A stretch of 64,000 nt of DNA, taken from Bacteroidota bacterium. Its GTDB lineage: Bacteria; Bacteroidota; Bacteroidia; Flavobacteriales; Schleiferiaceae. Under the pieces are notes generated by a model. The model was not told the origin of the DNA, did no database searches, and worked only from the letters and a program-made list of their open reading frames with translations. Both the position numbers and the translations under genes were made by a program. Shown piece by piece: positions 35,664 through 44,428 of the stretch. Position 1 is the stretch's first letter; each line of letters opens with the position of its first letter. The stretch lies in NCBI GenBank assembly GCA_003385605.1, contig QQUU01000067.1, positions 1 through 64,000 of the forward strand. Reading direction: 5' to 3'.

Positions 35664-37019
35664 ATGCCTGCAAAGCGCAAAAAAGTATCAGCAACAAAGA
35701 TTTTTGTGCTCGATACCTCTGTCATTCTTTATGATCACAATGCTATTTTTTGCTTCGAAGAGCACGATGTAGTTCTTCCAATCTCAGTATTAGAAGAACT
35801 TGACGAATTCAAGAAAGGACACGATTCTAAAAACTACGAAGCACGCGAATTCATTCGGACACTTGATCGAATTACCGACGGCAAGGACTTTACGAATTGG
35901 ATACCACTAAACGGGGATACCCACGGTAATTTGAGGGTCATTATGGATACCTCGCACAAAGGCATTGACGCCGAAAAGGTGCTAGGGCGAAAAATGGACC
36001 ACCGTATCATAAATGCGGCGTTGAACATCCAAGATCTAGAACCCGAGAAATCCACCATCCTGGTTACCAAGGACATCAACTTACGTCTCAAAGCCAAAGC
36101 CCTTCATTTAAAGAGTGAAGACTATTTGACGGGCAAGATTAAAGACATGGATGCCTTGTACAAAGGCAAATCCGTTGTAGAGAATTTCAACACCGCTACC
36201 CTCACCAAATTGTACGCGGAGAAATCCTTGGATATCGATGATGTACTCAAAGAAAACCCTGAGTTCACTCCTTTTCCAAACAGTTATTACGTCTTAAAAT
36301 CGGAAAATTCCAGCGGCCTTGCCTACTATAACGCCATTGATAAAACGCTTGATCATGTGGAGAAGCGGTCAGTATACGGCATCAAGCCAAGGAATGCCGA
36401 GCAAGCGTTTGCCATCCACGCTATTTTGAATCCAAATGTGAAGCTGGTAAGCCTAACGGGGGTCGCCGGAACAGGAAAGACACTTATCGCATTAGCAGCC
36501 TCTTTAGAGCAACGCAGAGACTTTAAGCAAATCTATTTAGCACGTCCCATCGTTCCCCTATCCAACAGGGATCTAGGGTATTTGCCCGGCGATGCAAAAG
36601 AGAAAATAAACCCATACATGCAGCCGCTATGGGACAACTTAAAGCTCATTAAAAACACCTTCAGCGACAGAGACAAAGAGTACAAGCAACTCGAGGCTAT
36701 GGTGGAAAAAGAAAAGATCATCATTACTCCTCTAGCCTATATCCGGGGACGTTCTCTTGCGGACATCATATTTATTGTCGACGAGAGCCAAAACCTTACA
36801 CCGCACGAGGTGAAAACGATTATCACAAGGGCTGGAGACGGTGCGAAGTTTATATTCACCGGTGATGTTGGCCAGATTGACACACCCTATCTGGATGAAC
36901 AATCTAACGGCCTAAGCTATTTGGTGGACAAGGCGAAAGGTCAAGATATCTACGCCCACGTAACCTTAGAAAAGGGGGAACGAAGTGAATTGGCCAATCT
37001 TGCTAATGAACTCTTGTAA
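35664..37019 (+). CDS. phoH: PIN domain-PhoH family ATPase
   Basis: 451 residues from ATG 35664 (a TTG two codons upstream is possible). The N-terminal PIN-like nuclease domain (about 10-150) has FVLDTSVILYD, ISVLEELDEFKKG and LVTKDINLRLKA, giving the usual acidic residues. The C-terminal PhoH NTPase has Walker A GVAGTGKT and Walker B IIFIVDESQNL, then ITRAGDGAKFIFTGDVGQID. This two-domain form corresponds to PhoH2-type proteins, reported as RNA helicase/RNases in other bacteria. No antitoxin gene (phoAT-like) precedes it here. The preceding gap after pckA is about 150 bases. Confidence 0.93.
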   Translation: MPAKRKKVSATKIFVLDTSVILYDHNAIFCFEEHDVVLPISVLEELDEFKKGHDSKNYEAREFIRTLDRITDGKDFTNWIPLNGDTHGNLRVIMDTSHKGIDAEKVLGRKMDHRIINAALNIQDLEPEKSTILVTKDINLRLKAKALHLKSEDYLTGKIKDMDALYKGKSVVENFNTATLTKLYAEKSLDIDDVLKENPEFTPFPNSYYVLKSENSSGLAYYNAIDKTLDHVEKRSVYGIKPRNAEQAFAIHAILNPNVKLVSLTGVAGTGKTLIALAASLEQRRDFKQIYLARPIVPLSNRDLGYLPGDAKEKINPYMQPLWDNLKLIKNTFSDRDKEYKQLEAMVEKEKIIITPLAYIRGRSLADIIFIVDESQNLTPHEVKTIITRAGDGAKFIFTGDVGQIDTPYLDEQSNGLSYLVDKAKGQDIYAHVTLEKGERSELANLANELL

Positions 37020-37067
37020 ATCGGCACAGATTTTGATTTTAACCTAAACACATAAACCTCTATCAAC

Positions 37068-37595
37068 ATGATCACTCTCTATACCGCAGTTACTCTCGAC
37101 GGCTACATTGCAACCACTGATGGAAGTGTAGACTTCCTGGAAAACCCTCGTTACCAGCTCCCTGATGAAGATTATGGGTACGCCGGGTTCTACGAAGGCA
37201 TTGATGTGGTAGCCATGGGCTACAATACGTACAAGCAAGTGATCAATTTTGAGGGAGAGTACCCCTACCACGGCAAACACAGCGTGGTTTTTAGTCGTAC
37301 AGATACCGTTGAACCGATAGCCGGTGATATTGAGATTACGGAAGCTTCCGAAGAAAGTGTCATTCAGCGGTTCAAGAGAGAAGGAAAAAATGTTTGGATT
37401 ATTGGCGGTGGTGCTACAAATGCACGTGTACACCAAAGCGGTCTCATTGATCGAATGATCCTCACCTACCTTCCAATCACGCTCGGTGCTGGAATCCCCC
37501 TATTTCGAGAGAACAACGCAAGTTTAGAGTGGAAAAATACAGGAACGCGGACCTTTGCCAACGGCCTCGTTCAGATCACCTTAGAAAGAAGGTAA
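37068..37595 (+). CDS. Dihydrofolate reductase-like (RibD C-terminal domain) protein
   Basis: 175 residues of the DHFR/RibD-C fold: it opens ITLYTAVTLDGYIATTDGSVDFLE, then GYNTYKQV, HSVVFSRTD, NVWIIGGGATNARVHQSGLID and the C-terminal beta strands. These YwjB/YyaP-type proteins bind NADPH and are usually not the true folate enzyme; the substrate is unknown. Its last 25 bases overlap the 3' end of coaE on the opposite strand. Confidence 0.88.
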   Translation: MITLYTAVTLDGYIATTDGSVDFLENPRYQLPDEDYGYAGFYEGIDVVAMGYNTYKQVINFEGEYPYHGKHSVVFSRTDTVEPIAGDIEITEASEESVIQRFKREGKNVWIIGGGATNARVHQSGLIDRMILTYLPITLGAGIPLFRENNASLEWKNTGTRTFANGLVQITLERR

Positions 37596-38158
37596 TCCAC
37601 CTGAAGATTTAGGTCTTCAAGCGAGCCGTTATTCTCGATAATAGTATCACTTTGAGCCCGTCGCTGGGCATCACCCAATTGATTCGCTAAACGCGCTCTT
37701 ATTTGACTTTCGTTCATCTCTGTGTTGCGCGCCATCACCCGAGCTATGCGCACATGCTCGTCGGCTACAATACTTACAACATGCTCACAAGTAGGGTCGC
37801 CTGTTTCAAGAACTAAGGCACTTTCTTTGAAAACCACTGTGCTACCGCTGTTGAGTTTCCAATGTTCAAAATCTTCACGAACGACTGGATGAACTAAGGA
37901 CTCTAGTTTTTCTTTTAGCGCACTACTGCCAAAAATCTTTTCGGCAACATAGGCCCGATTCAATTCACCATGTAAATAGGCCTGTTCGCCCAATAGCGCC
38001 GTGATCCCTTGAACCAAAGTGGCATTAGTATGCATAAGTGCTTTAGCGCGCTCATCACTATAATACACGGGATGTCCCTTGCTTTCAAGCATTGCACAGA
38101 CTGTGCTCTTGCCCGAACCAATACCACCAGTGATACAAATTACTCTAGATTGCTTCAT
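37571..38158 (-). CDS. coaE: Dephospho-CoA kinase
   Basis: Final step of coenzyme A biosynthesis, 195 residues. P-loop GGIGSGKSTV at 10-19, then YYSDERAKALM (the catalytic Asp region), HPVVREDFEHW and the arginine-rich lid VMARNTEMNESQIRARLANQ. The ATG overlaps the ybbR stop by ATGA. It is the last gene of the nusB-DUF1573-yajC-ybbR-coaE run. Confidence 0.95.
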   Translation of the reverse strand: MKQSRVICITGGIGSGKSTVCAMLESKGHPVYYSDERAKALMHTNATLVQGITALLGEQAYLHGELNRAYVAEKIFGSSALKEKLESLVHPVVREDFEHWKLNSGSTVVFKESALVLETGDPTCEHVVSIVADEHVRIARVMARNTEMNESQIRARLANQLGDAQRRAQSDTIIENNGSLEDLNLQVDYLLSKVI

Positions 38159-39045
38159 TGCCCTATGCGTTCAACCCTATTTGGCGTTATAGAAAGTACA
38201 GAAATATTCTCTTTCACCGGTTCTGCCACAATAATGTAATTCGATTCATTCTGAACTGCGGAAAGTGTGATAAGCTCTTCGAAGGTTCTCGAAATCAGGG
38301 CCTTCTTAGGACCACTGACCCAAACCTCTACATCTACAATTTGACTTCCTAAAACCAGAGGAACTTCAAATTTATGCTCCGTCCACAGTGCGCTGGCTCC
38401 ACGTACTTCAATTCGCTCCTCGGATATTGAAGTTAAACTGGACCCTAAACCTTCAACAGGAAGATCAAAGGCATGATTACCGTCCCAAAGGAAATCGGGT
38501 AAATTCACATGCAATCGCGCTCTAAATACAGCCTCAGGAGAACCAACGACATCAATACTATCTGGATCTACTGAAACCTCGTGCAACCACTTGTAACCTT
38601 CAGGCAAACGAATATTTTGTGTTCCCTCAATGGTTATTGGAATACGCGTTCGCTCTAATTCTTCACAGGGAAAAAGAACCTCTGAAGTAGCGGTTGAGAA
38701 GGAATAAACGCCACGGTAAATACTATTGAGCTGAGCAATAACCTCAGCACTCTGGACGACAAGCATACCTTCACTTTTTAAGCTGAAAGCCGAGGCTTCT
38801 ACAACAACAGATTCCTTATCAACCTCCTGTAGTCGTAGCGCATTAATCCCCGAAGCACTTACCTCTACGTTCAAGGCAATCGACGTGTCCGTGATGAATT
38901 GATCCGCGACAATAGAAGAAGCACTGTTCGCATAGATGACAACCGAAGTACTGCGCTCTGCTTTACTCACGGTTATAAGCGCCCAAATGACACTAGTCAG
39001 TGCTAGGAACAACAAGAACTCTCTATGGAACAAACGTTTGAACAT
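38155..39045 (-). CDS. YbbR-like domain protein
   Basis: 296 residues. A single N-terminal membrane anchor (FLLFLALTSVIWALITVSKA) puts the remainder in the periplasm. The body shows YbbR-like strands: the INALRLQEVDKESVVVEASA segment, then GYKWLHEVSVDPDSIDVVGSPEAVF, the usual module core. YbbR (CdaR) proteins regulate the c-di-AMP cyclase in Firmicutes; no cyclase is next to it here and its Bacteroidota role is unclear. A terminator-like hairpin ends nine bases before the ATG. Confidence 0.83.
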   Translation of the reverse strand: MFKRLFHREFLLFLALTSVIWALITVSKAERSTSVVIYANSASSIVADQFITDTSIALNVEVSASGINALRLQEVDKESVVVEASAFSLKSEGMLVVQSAEVIAQLNSIYRGVYSFSTATSEVLFPCEELERTRIPITIEGTQNIRLPEGYKWLHEVSVDPDSIDVVGSPEAVFRARLHVNLPDFLWDGNHAFDLPVEGLGSSLTSISEERIEVRGASALWTEHKFEVPLVLGSQIVDVEVWVSGPKKALISRTFEELITLSAVQNESNYIIVAEPVKENISVLSITPNRVERIGQ

Positions 39046-39053
39046 GGGCTAAA

Positions 39054-39075
39054 AAAACCGGCCAAAGCCGGTTTT
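39054..39075 (-). terminator. Terminator-like hairpin between yajC and ybbR
   Basis: Nine-base arms AAAACCGGC and GCCGGTTTT (39054-39062, 39067-39075) around a CAAA loop; on the minus strand the stem runs into seven T. It follows the yajC stop by two bases and ends nine bases before the ybbR ATG, so transcripts from yajC should partly stop here. Confidence 0.7.
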
Positions 39076-39077
39076 AA

Positions 39078-39377
39078 TTATTTCGATTGGTATTGGGCGC
39101 TTAGCTCTTTACTAATAGCACTTTTCTCAACCTTTAGTCTCGAATTTTCAGTCTCCAAGACAATGTGGGTATCGCCTACTTCAAGAATCTTTCCGTGAAT
39201 GCCTGAAGTCAATACAACACGATTGCCTTTTGCAACCTCACTGCGGAATTTCCCTTCTTCCTTTTGTCTCTTCATCTGCGGTCTGAAGAAGAATAGGTAC
39301 ATGACCAAAACGATCATGATTAGGGGTAAAAAGCTCATGGCACCCTCTGCCCCAGCTTGTAGTAGTAAATGTGTCAT
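39078..39377 (-). CDS. yajC: Preprotein translocase subunit YajC
   Basis: 99 residues. One membrane helix (FLPLIMIVLVMYLFFFRPQMK) is followed by KRQKEEGKFRSEVAKGNRVVLTSGIHGKI and a small cytosolic beta domain (EVGDTHIVLETE). YajC associates with SecDF and the Sec channel. Its ATG overlaps the last base of the DUF1573 gene stop codon. Confidence 0.95.
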   Translation of the reverse strand: MTHLLLQAGAEGAMSFLPLIMIVLVMYLFFFRPQMKRQKEEGKFRSEVAKGNRVVLTSGIHGKILEVGDTHIVLETENSRLKVEKSAISKELSAQYQSK

Positions 39378-39808
39378 TACTTATTAGAAATTACGGTTGA
39401 TGTAATGTTCAATACTTTGGTTTGCGGTACGGCATTCGTTGTGAGCGTTACGCGCTTGTCTTGCTTGCCCGCTCGTCCTGATGAATTAAAGCTCACTTTG
39501 ATTTCACCCGTAGCACCTGGTGCAATAGGTTGACGTGGCCACTGTGGTACTGTACATCCACACGAGCCTTGTGCATTAGAAATGATTAGCGGACCCTCGC
39601 CTTCGTTGGTGAATTTGAAGGTATAGTTCACCACTTCACCTTCTTGAATCTCACCGAAGTCGTGAAAGTCTGATTCGAATGAAATTGCTGGAAGTGCTTC
39701 CATCATTGTTTCTGAAGCTGGCTCTGTTGGTGCTTCAATTCTATCTGCAGCACTGTTACATGCTGTAAACACTAATAATCCTGCGGCTAGTACAACTAGT
39801 TTTTTCAT
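39377..39808 (-). CDS. DUF1573 lipoprotein
   Basis: 143 residues from ATG 39808; a TTG at 39826 would add six residues. The signal peptide has lipobox FTAC (MKKLVVLAAGLLVFTACNSA). The mature domain has the DUF1573 pattern FESDFHDFGEIQEGEVVNYTF, then GSCGCTVPQWPRQPIAPGATGEI and SFNSSGRAGKQDKRVTLTTN, an immunoglobulin-like fold with a CGC motif. These proteins are abundant in Bacteroidota; the function is unknown. It sits between nusB and yajC. Confidence 0.9.
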   Translation of the reverse strand: MKKLVVLAAGLLVFTACNSAADRIEAPTEPASETMMEALPAISFESDFHDFGEIQEGEVVNYTFKFTNEGEGPLIISNAQGSCGCTVPQWPRQPIAPGATGEIKVSFNSSGRAGKQDKRVTLTTNAVPQTKVLNITSTVISNK

Positions 39809-39818
39809 TGTATTTAGT

Positions 39819-40754
39819 TTATTCAATTATTCCTCGACCTACCTTTTGGAGCAAGCCTTCTTCACGCAAATTAGTAACGATTTTGTCAAGTATACCATTG
39901 ATGAATGAAGAACTTTTTGGCGTGCTGTATTCTTTTGCCAAATCTAGGTATTCATTCATGCTCACCTTAACGGGAATCTCCTCCATTCCTCGCCATTCTG
40001 CAATACACAATTTCATAAGCACCACATCCAATTTTGCAATGCGGTCACTCTCCCAGTTTTTACTCTTGCTTTGTATTCGCGCCTCACTATCCACGGCGAA
40101 TTCAAAGTACTTGCGCATCAACAGCGCTCCGAAAGCAGCATCGCCCTCGTCCTTGTAAAGGTTAGGGATGATTAATCCTCCTTGGTCGTTCCAACTGGAA
40201 ATGACCTTACCACTCATCATCTGAGCCGCATCGACATCATCGCTCCAACCCACATGCATATCTTCATAAATATCGTGGAGCAACTCATTCTCTGCAATAT
40301 GCTCTTGGTAGATGTATTTAATGAAGCGCTTTTGTGCTCCAAAATCATCACGCATTGCCAATAACTTATCGTATTCCTCACTTTCAAAGACTTGTTCCCA
40401 AAGACTTCTAAAGTGGTTGTCGTAGGCGCTCCAATCCGCATGCACACCTTCGCTAAAGGCAATCAACCTCGCATCGTTACGAACAAGATCAAAAAATGAA
40501 ATGTCTGTAAAAGCTGAAATACGATCCGCCAACGCACTATCGGGCACCTTACGGCTACGCACCTTTTCAAGTCGATCACTAGCAGTACTGTGAATACGCA
40601 ATAAGGCATGGATGTCCCAAATGAATAAATCGTGTACCTCTTCTAGACTCTTGTCTAAGTTCTTAAGCAATGTCGCAGCACCAAGTTCATTATCTGAAGC
40701 ATGGGCATAGAGGTGGTGCAGAACCTTAATTCTGATGTGTCTCCTTGTGATCAT
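39819..40754 (-). CDS. nusB: Transcription antitermination factor NusB (long form)
   Basis: 311 residues, about twice the E. coli length. A family-typical opening (MITRRHIRIKVLHHLYAHAS) is followed by an extra helical domain (about 30-190). The NusB core resumes in the C-terminal third: RIAKLDVVLMKLCIAEWRGM, EIPVKVSMNEYLDLAKEYSTP, SSSFINGILDKIV. The long form is common in Bacteroidota. NusB binds boxA RNA with S10 in rRNA antitermination. First gene of its run; a perfect TATATTTG box lies about 105 bases upstream. Confidence 0.92.
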   Translation of the reverse strand: MITRRHIRIKVLHHLYAHASDNELGAATLLKNLDKSLEEVHDLFIWDIHALLRIHSTASDRLEKVRSRKVPDSALADRISAFTDISFFDLVRNDARLIAFSEGVHADWSAYDNHFRSLWEQVFESEEYDKLLAMRDDFGAQKRFIKYIYQEHIAENELLHDIYEDMHVGWSDDVDAAQMMSGKVISSWNDQGGLIIPNLYKDEGDAAFGALLMRKYFEFAVDSEARIQSKSKNWESDRIAKLDVVLMKLCIAEWRGMEEIPVKVSMNEYLDLAKEYSTPKSSSFINGILDKIVTNLREEGLLQKVGRGIIE

Positions 40755-40818
40755 AAAAATTGGAAAATATTGGGCATACGATTCTTGCTCAACAGAACTG
40801 AATTCATCAAAGTCTTGT

Positions 40819-40826
40819 TATTTTTG
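40819..40826 (+). promoter_or_regulatory. Candidate -7 element for the ABC exporter gene
   Basis: TATTTTTG, a perfect TAnnTTTG box, 66 bases before the ATG at 40892. It lies in the divergent gap with nusB. Confidence 0.45.
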
Positions 40827-40858
40827 AACCACCGCATGCAAAGAGCTTTTCTTTGACA

Positions 40859-40866
40859 CAAATATA
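40859..40866 (-). promoter_or_regulatory. Candidate -7 element for nusB
   Basis: Reads TATATTTG on the minus strand, a perfect TAnnTTTG match, about 105 bases upstream of the nusB ATG. No matching TTG -33 element was seen, so support is limited. Confidence 0.3.
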
Positions 40867-40891
40867 CTGCGGAACGCACCTACGAAACGAT

Positions 40892-42646
40892 ATGCAAGCA
40901 CTAAAATATCTTAACAAATACTTCATTAAGTACAAGTGGTTGCTCGGCGCTGGGGCATTCTTTGTCATCGTATCTGTCATCTTCAAGCTCTTCCCTGCCC
41001 TATTGATTCGCAATAGCTTCGATACGATCGCGGAGGTCATTGAAAATTACAAGACAGGAGCTGTTCAAAATGAGCTCGTTAGGTGGGAACTCATCAAATA
41101 CGGTTTGTTCATCATTGCCTCGGCAGTGTTACAGGGGATATTTATGTATTTCATGCGTCAGACCATTGTGGTCATGTCACGACACATTGAATACGATTTG
41201 AAAAATGTGGTTTTCGAACAATACCAGCGATTAACCCAACGATTTTTTAAGCAAAACAACACGGGCGATTTAATGAATCGCATATCCGAAGACGTGGGAA
41301 AAGTCAGGATGTACGTGGGTCCGGCCATTATGTACGCACTTAATACGGGGTTTACGATCATTTTAGTCATCTCAATCATGATCAGTGTAAGCCCAAAATT
41401 GACACTGTTGACCTTAGCTCCCCTCCCTCTTTTAGCTTTCCTAGTGTATAAGGTGGCCAATTTGATTAATGTTAAATCACTTGCTGTCCAACAGCAACTG
41501 AGCACGCTGAGCACTTTCGCACAGGAGAGTTTTTCAGGCATGCGCGTCATTAAGTCCTACCACAGGTTACATTGGTTCAATGCGAAATTCAAAGCGGAGG
41601 CCATTGAATACCGTTCTGTGAATGAAGAACTCTTCCGTGTAAACGCAACGTTTCAGCCCATCATGATACTCATGGTAGGTATCTCAACGCTCATCACCAT
41701 TTTCGTTGGTGGTCAATTGTACTTCGCTGGAGAGGTCAGTGCAGGAAACATCACCGAGTTTATCTATTACGTGAATCTTCTGACTTGGCCCATCGCCTCC
41801 ATTGGCTGGGTGACGAGCCTCGTGCAAAGCGCAGCGGCCTCCATGGAGCGCTTGAACGAATTCTTATCCGAGGAACCTGATTTCAAATCAGGCGATTACC
41901 GACCGTCTAGTTTCCAAGGTACAGTGACTTTCAAAAACGTCAGCTTTACTTATCCAAACAGCGGTATTAAAGCCTTGAACAACGTGAGTTTCACCCTGCA
42001 AGCAGGCCACAGCCTTGGCATCTTAGGCAAGACAGGTTCTGGAAAGAGCACCGTCACAGCCCTCATGGTTCGCCAATACGACCCTACCGAAGGCCAAATA
42101 TTGATCGATGGTGTCGATGTCAAAGACTGGCACCTGCCGACGCTTAAAAAATATCTCGGATGGGTCCCACAAGAAGCCTTCCTATTCAGCGACACGATTG
42201 CTCGCAACATCGCCTTTGGATTGGATGAATTCAACCAGAACCAAGTCGAACAAGCTGCTATGGCCGCTGGTGTGCACGACAACATCATTGACTTCCCAAA
42301 ACAGTACGAAACAACCGTTGGTGAACGAGGTGTTACCCTAAGTGGCGGACAAAAACAGCGCGTGAGTATTGCTCGTGCCCTGGCAAAATCTCCGAAGCTC
42401 ATGGTATTTGACGACTGTTTAAGTGCAGTAGATACTGAAACAGAGGAACTCATTTTGGGGAACATCAAAGAAGCCACCGCTTCCATTTCCTCAATGATTG
42501 TAGCACACCGAGTAAGTAGTGTAAAGCACTGCGAACAGATTATATGTCTGGAAAATGGGCAAATCATCGAAAAAGGCACACACGAAGAACTCGAGATTGC
42601 AGGGGGACATTACAGCGAGCTCATCAGTCTCCAATTGGACCAATAA
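40892..42646 (+). CDS. ABC exporter, fused membrane and ATPase domains
   Basis: 584 residues from ATG 40892 (a TTG at 40853 would add 13). The type-1 exporter transmembrane domain has six helices (about 20-320), with RQTIVVMSRHIEYDLKNVVF and NTGDLMNRISEDVGKVR. The ATPase has Walker A GKTGSGKST, the Q-loop in GWVPQEAFLFSDTI, signature LSGGQKQRVSIARAL, Walker B LMVFDDCLSAVD and the H-loop in IVAHRVSS. It resembles MsbA/MdlB/LmrA-type lipid or drug exporters and should act as a dimer. The substrate is unknown. Confidence 0.95.
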   Translation: MQALKYLNKYFIKYKWLLGAGAFFVIVSVIFKLFPALLIRNSFDTIAEVIENYKTGAVQNELVRWELIKYGLFIIASAVLQGIFMYFMRQTIVVMSRHIEYDLKNVVFEQYQRLTQRFFKQNNTGDLMNRISEDVGKVRMYVGPAIMYALNTGFTIILVISIMISVSPKLTLLTLAPLPLLAFLVYKVANLINVKSLAVQQQLSTLSTFAQESFSGMRVIKSYHRLHWFNAKFKAEAIEYRSVNEELFRVNATFQPIMILMVGISTLITIFVGGQLYFAGEVSAGNITEFIYYVNLLTWPIASIGWVTSLVQSAAASMERLNEFLSEEPDFKSGDYRPSSFQGTVTFKNVSFTYPNSGIKALNNVSFTLQAGHSLGILGKTGSGKSTVTALMVRQYDPTEGQILIDGVDVKDWHLPTLKKYLGWVPQEAFLFSDTIARNIAFGLDEFNQNQVEQAAMAAGVHDNIIDFPKQYETTVGERGVTLSGGQKQRVSIARALAKSPKLMVFDDCLSAVDTETEELILGNIKEATASISSMIVAHRVSSVKHCEQIICLENGQIIEKGTHEELEIAGGHYSELISLQLDQ

Positions 42647-42708
42647 TCCAATAGCCATAGGAACTCAGGCTGTTAATTTCTTTTTTAGCATTTGGCAATG
42701 CATTCACT

Positions 42709-42716
42709 TACATTTG
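42709..42716 (+). promoter_or_regulatory. Candidate -7 element for parAB
   Basis: TACATTTG, a perfect TAnnTTTG box, 22 bases before the ATG at 42739. The spacing implies a start near 42723, which argues against the GTG at 42718 as the parA start. Confidence 0.5.
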
Positions 42717-42738
42717 AGTGCTTGTAAACGATAGATCC

Positions 42739-43503
42739 ATGGGTAGAATAATTGCTGTTGCCAATCAAAAAGGAGGCGTAGGAAAAACCACTACAGCCGT
42801 TAACCTCAGTGCTGCACTAGGCGCTTTGGAGAAAAAAGTACTCATCATTGATGCTGACCCCCAAGCAAACGCTACGAGCGGCTTTGGCCTCTCGCACGAT
42901 GATGCGACACAAGGCACCTATGAACTCATTGAAGGAGCTAGTAAAGCCGCTGACCTGATCCACACTACCGACACACCGAATGTAGATATTGTCCCAGCCC
43001 AGTTAGATCTAGTCGCGGTTGAGTTAGAAATCATCGACCAGCCTAAAAGAGAATTTTTCTTAGCCAATGCGCTTGAATCGGTTCGCGACAATTATGATTA
43101 CATCATTATCGATTGTGCGCCATCTTTAGGACTCATCACCCTTAACGCACTCACCGCAGCCGATGGGGTTTTAGTACCTATCCAATGTGAATATTATGCG
43201 CTTGAAGGTCTGGGCAAACTATTGAATACGATTAAAAAAGTGCAAGAGCTTCACAACAAACACCTGAGTATTCAAGGCTTGTTGTTAACCATGTTTGACT
43301 CTCGTCTACGCCTCAGCAACCAGGTTGCGGAAGAGGTGAAAATCCACTTTGAAGGACTAGTATTCGAAACCATCATTCACAGAAATATTAAGTTAAGTGA
43401 AGCGCCATCGCACGGCGAGCCTATCATTGCCTACGACGCAAGCAGCAAAGGCGCTGAGAATTACCTAACTTTAGCACAAGAAATAATCGCAAAAGGAGCG
43501 TAA
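42739..43503 (+). CDS. parA: Chromosome partitioning ATPase ParA
   Basis: 254 residues from ATG 42739. It opens MGRIIAVANQKGGVGKTTTA, with the deviant Walker A KGGVGKTT, then IDADPQANATSG (Walker A' region) and DYIIIDCAPSLGLITLNAL (Walker B). It is a Soj-type ParA that moves ParB-parS complexes by nucleoid binding. It is followed by parB five bases later. I searched by eye for the consensus chromosomal parS near this operon and did not see one. Confidence 0.97.
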   Translation: MGRIIAVANQKGGVGKTTTAVNLSAALGALEKKVLIIDADPQANATSGFGLSHDDATQGTYELIEGASKAADLIHTTDTPNVDIVPAQLDLVAVELEIIDQPKREFFLANALESVRDNYDYIIIDCAPSLGLITLNALTAADGVLVPIQCEYYALEGLGKLLNTIKKVQELHNKHLSIQGLLLTMFDSRLRLSNQVAEEVKIHFEGLVFETIIHRNIKLSEAPSHGEPIIAYDASSKGAENYLTLAQEIIAKGA

Positions 43504-43507
43504 TACT

Positions 43508-44428
43508 ATGGCTAAAAGAGCAATGGGAAAAGGGCTATCTGCCATTCTTGGCGATGAAGCAGCAAAGGTCAATAAAGTAACGGACAAAGGGGCAGAGAAG
43601 CTTGTTGGTTCTGTTGCGTCCATTCCTGTTGATAGCATCACTACCAACCCTTTTCAGCCGCGTAGCAACTTTGATAACGATGCACTTGTGGAGCTCGCTC
43701 AAAGTATCTCCGAAGTCGGAATCATTCAACCGATCACTGTTCGTAAGAATGGGATGAAGTTTGAACTCATTTCAGGTGAACGTAGGTTTCGCGCCTCGCA
43801 GATGGCAGGATTACAAGAAATTCCGGCCTACGTGCGTTTGGCGGACGATAGACAACTCCTTGAACTTGCCATCGTTGAGAACCTTCAACGTGAAGACCTC
43901 GACCCTATTGAAATGGCCTACTCGTGTAAGCGAATGATGGACGAACTTGGTCTAACCCAAGAACAAGTGGCACAGCGTCTTGGTAAGGGACGTTCCACGA
44001 TCACAAACTTCCTGAGACTCCTCAAGCTTCCGGCGCTGATACAAGCGGAATTAAGAGATTTACATCGAAACGAAAGCGCCGACGAAAACAACGATGGGAC
44101 TACTAATGTGGTCTTCACCATGGGTCATGCTCGTGCCTTACTCAACCTACCCACCGAAGAAACTCAGATAGATATCTATAAGAAGATCTTAAAGGAAGGA
44201 CTTAGTGTTCGTAAGGTAGAGGCCATTGTCAAGGCTATAAAGTCTCCTGAGGTTCCTCAACCCAAACCAGAGAAACCGAGCGAACTGCTTCGTTTAGAAG
44301 GTCAATTGACTGAATATTTTAGTACCAAAGTAGCCATCTCACAAGGCGCTAAAGGAAAGGGTAAAATCCAAATCGACTTTACTTCCGACAAAGAACTAGC
44401 TGAAATTATAGCTAAACTAAATGGTTAA
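43508..44428 (+). CDS. parB: ParB family chromosome partitioning protein
   Basis: 306 residues. N-terminal MGKGLSAILGDEA matches the ParA-stimulating tail. Box I is IPVDSITTNPFQPRS, the CTP-binding box II is ELISGERRFRASQMAGL, then VENLQREDLDPIEMAYSCKR. The helix-turn-helix for parS is LTQEQVAQRLGKGRSTITNF. The C-terminal dimerisation domain starts near 255. ParB loads as a CTP-gated clamp at parS. Overlaps the next ATG by eight bases. Confidence 0.97.
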   Translation: MAKRAMGKGLSAILGDEAAKVNKVTDKGAEKLVGSVASIPVDSITTNPFQPRSNFDNDALVELAQSISEVGIIQPITVRKNGMKFELISGERRFRASQMAGLQEIPAYVRLADDRQLLELAIVENLQREDLDPIEMAYSCKRMMDELGLTQEQVAQRLGKGRSTITNFLRLLKLPALIQAELRDLHRNESADENNDGTTNVVFTMGHARALLNLPTEETQIDIYKKILKEGLSVRKVEAIVKAIKSPEVPQPKPEKPSELLRLEGQLTEYFSTKVAISQGAKGKGKIQIDFTSDKELAEIIAKLNG

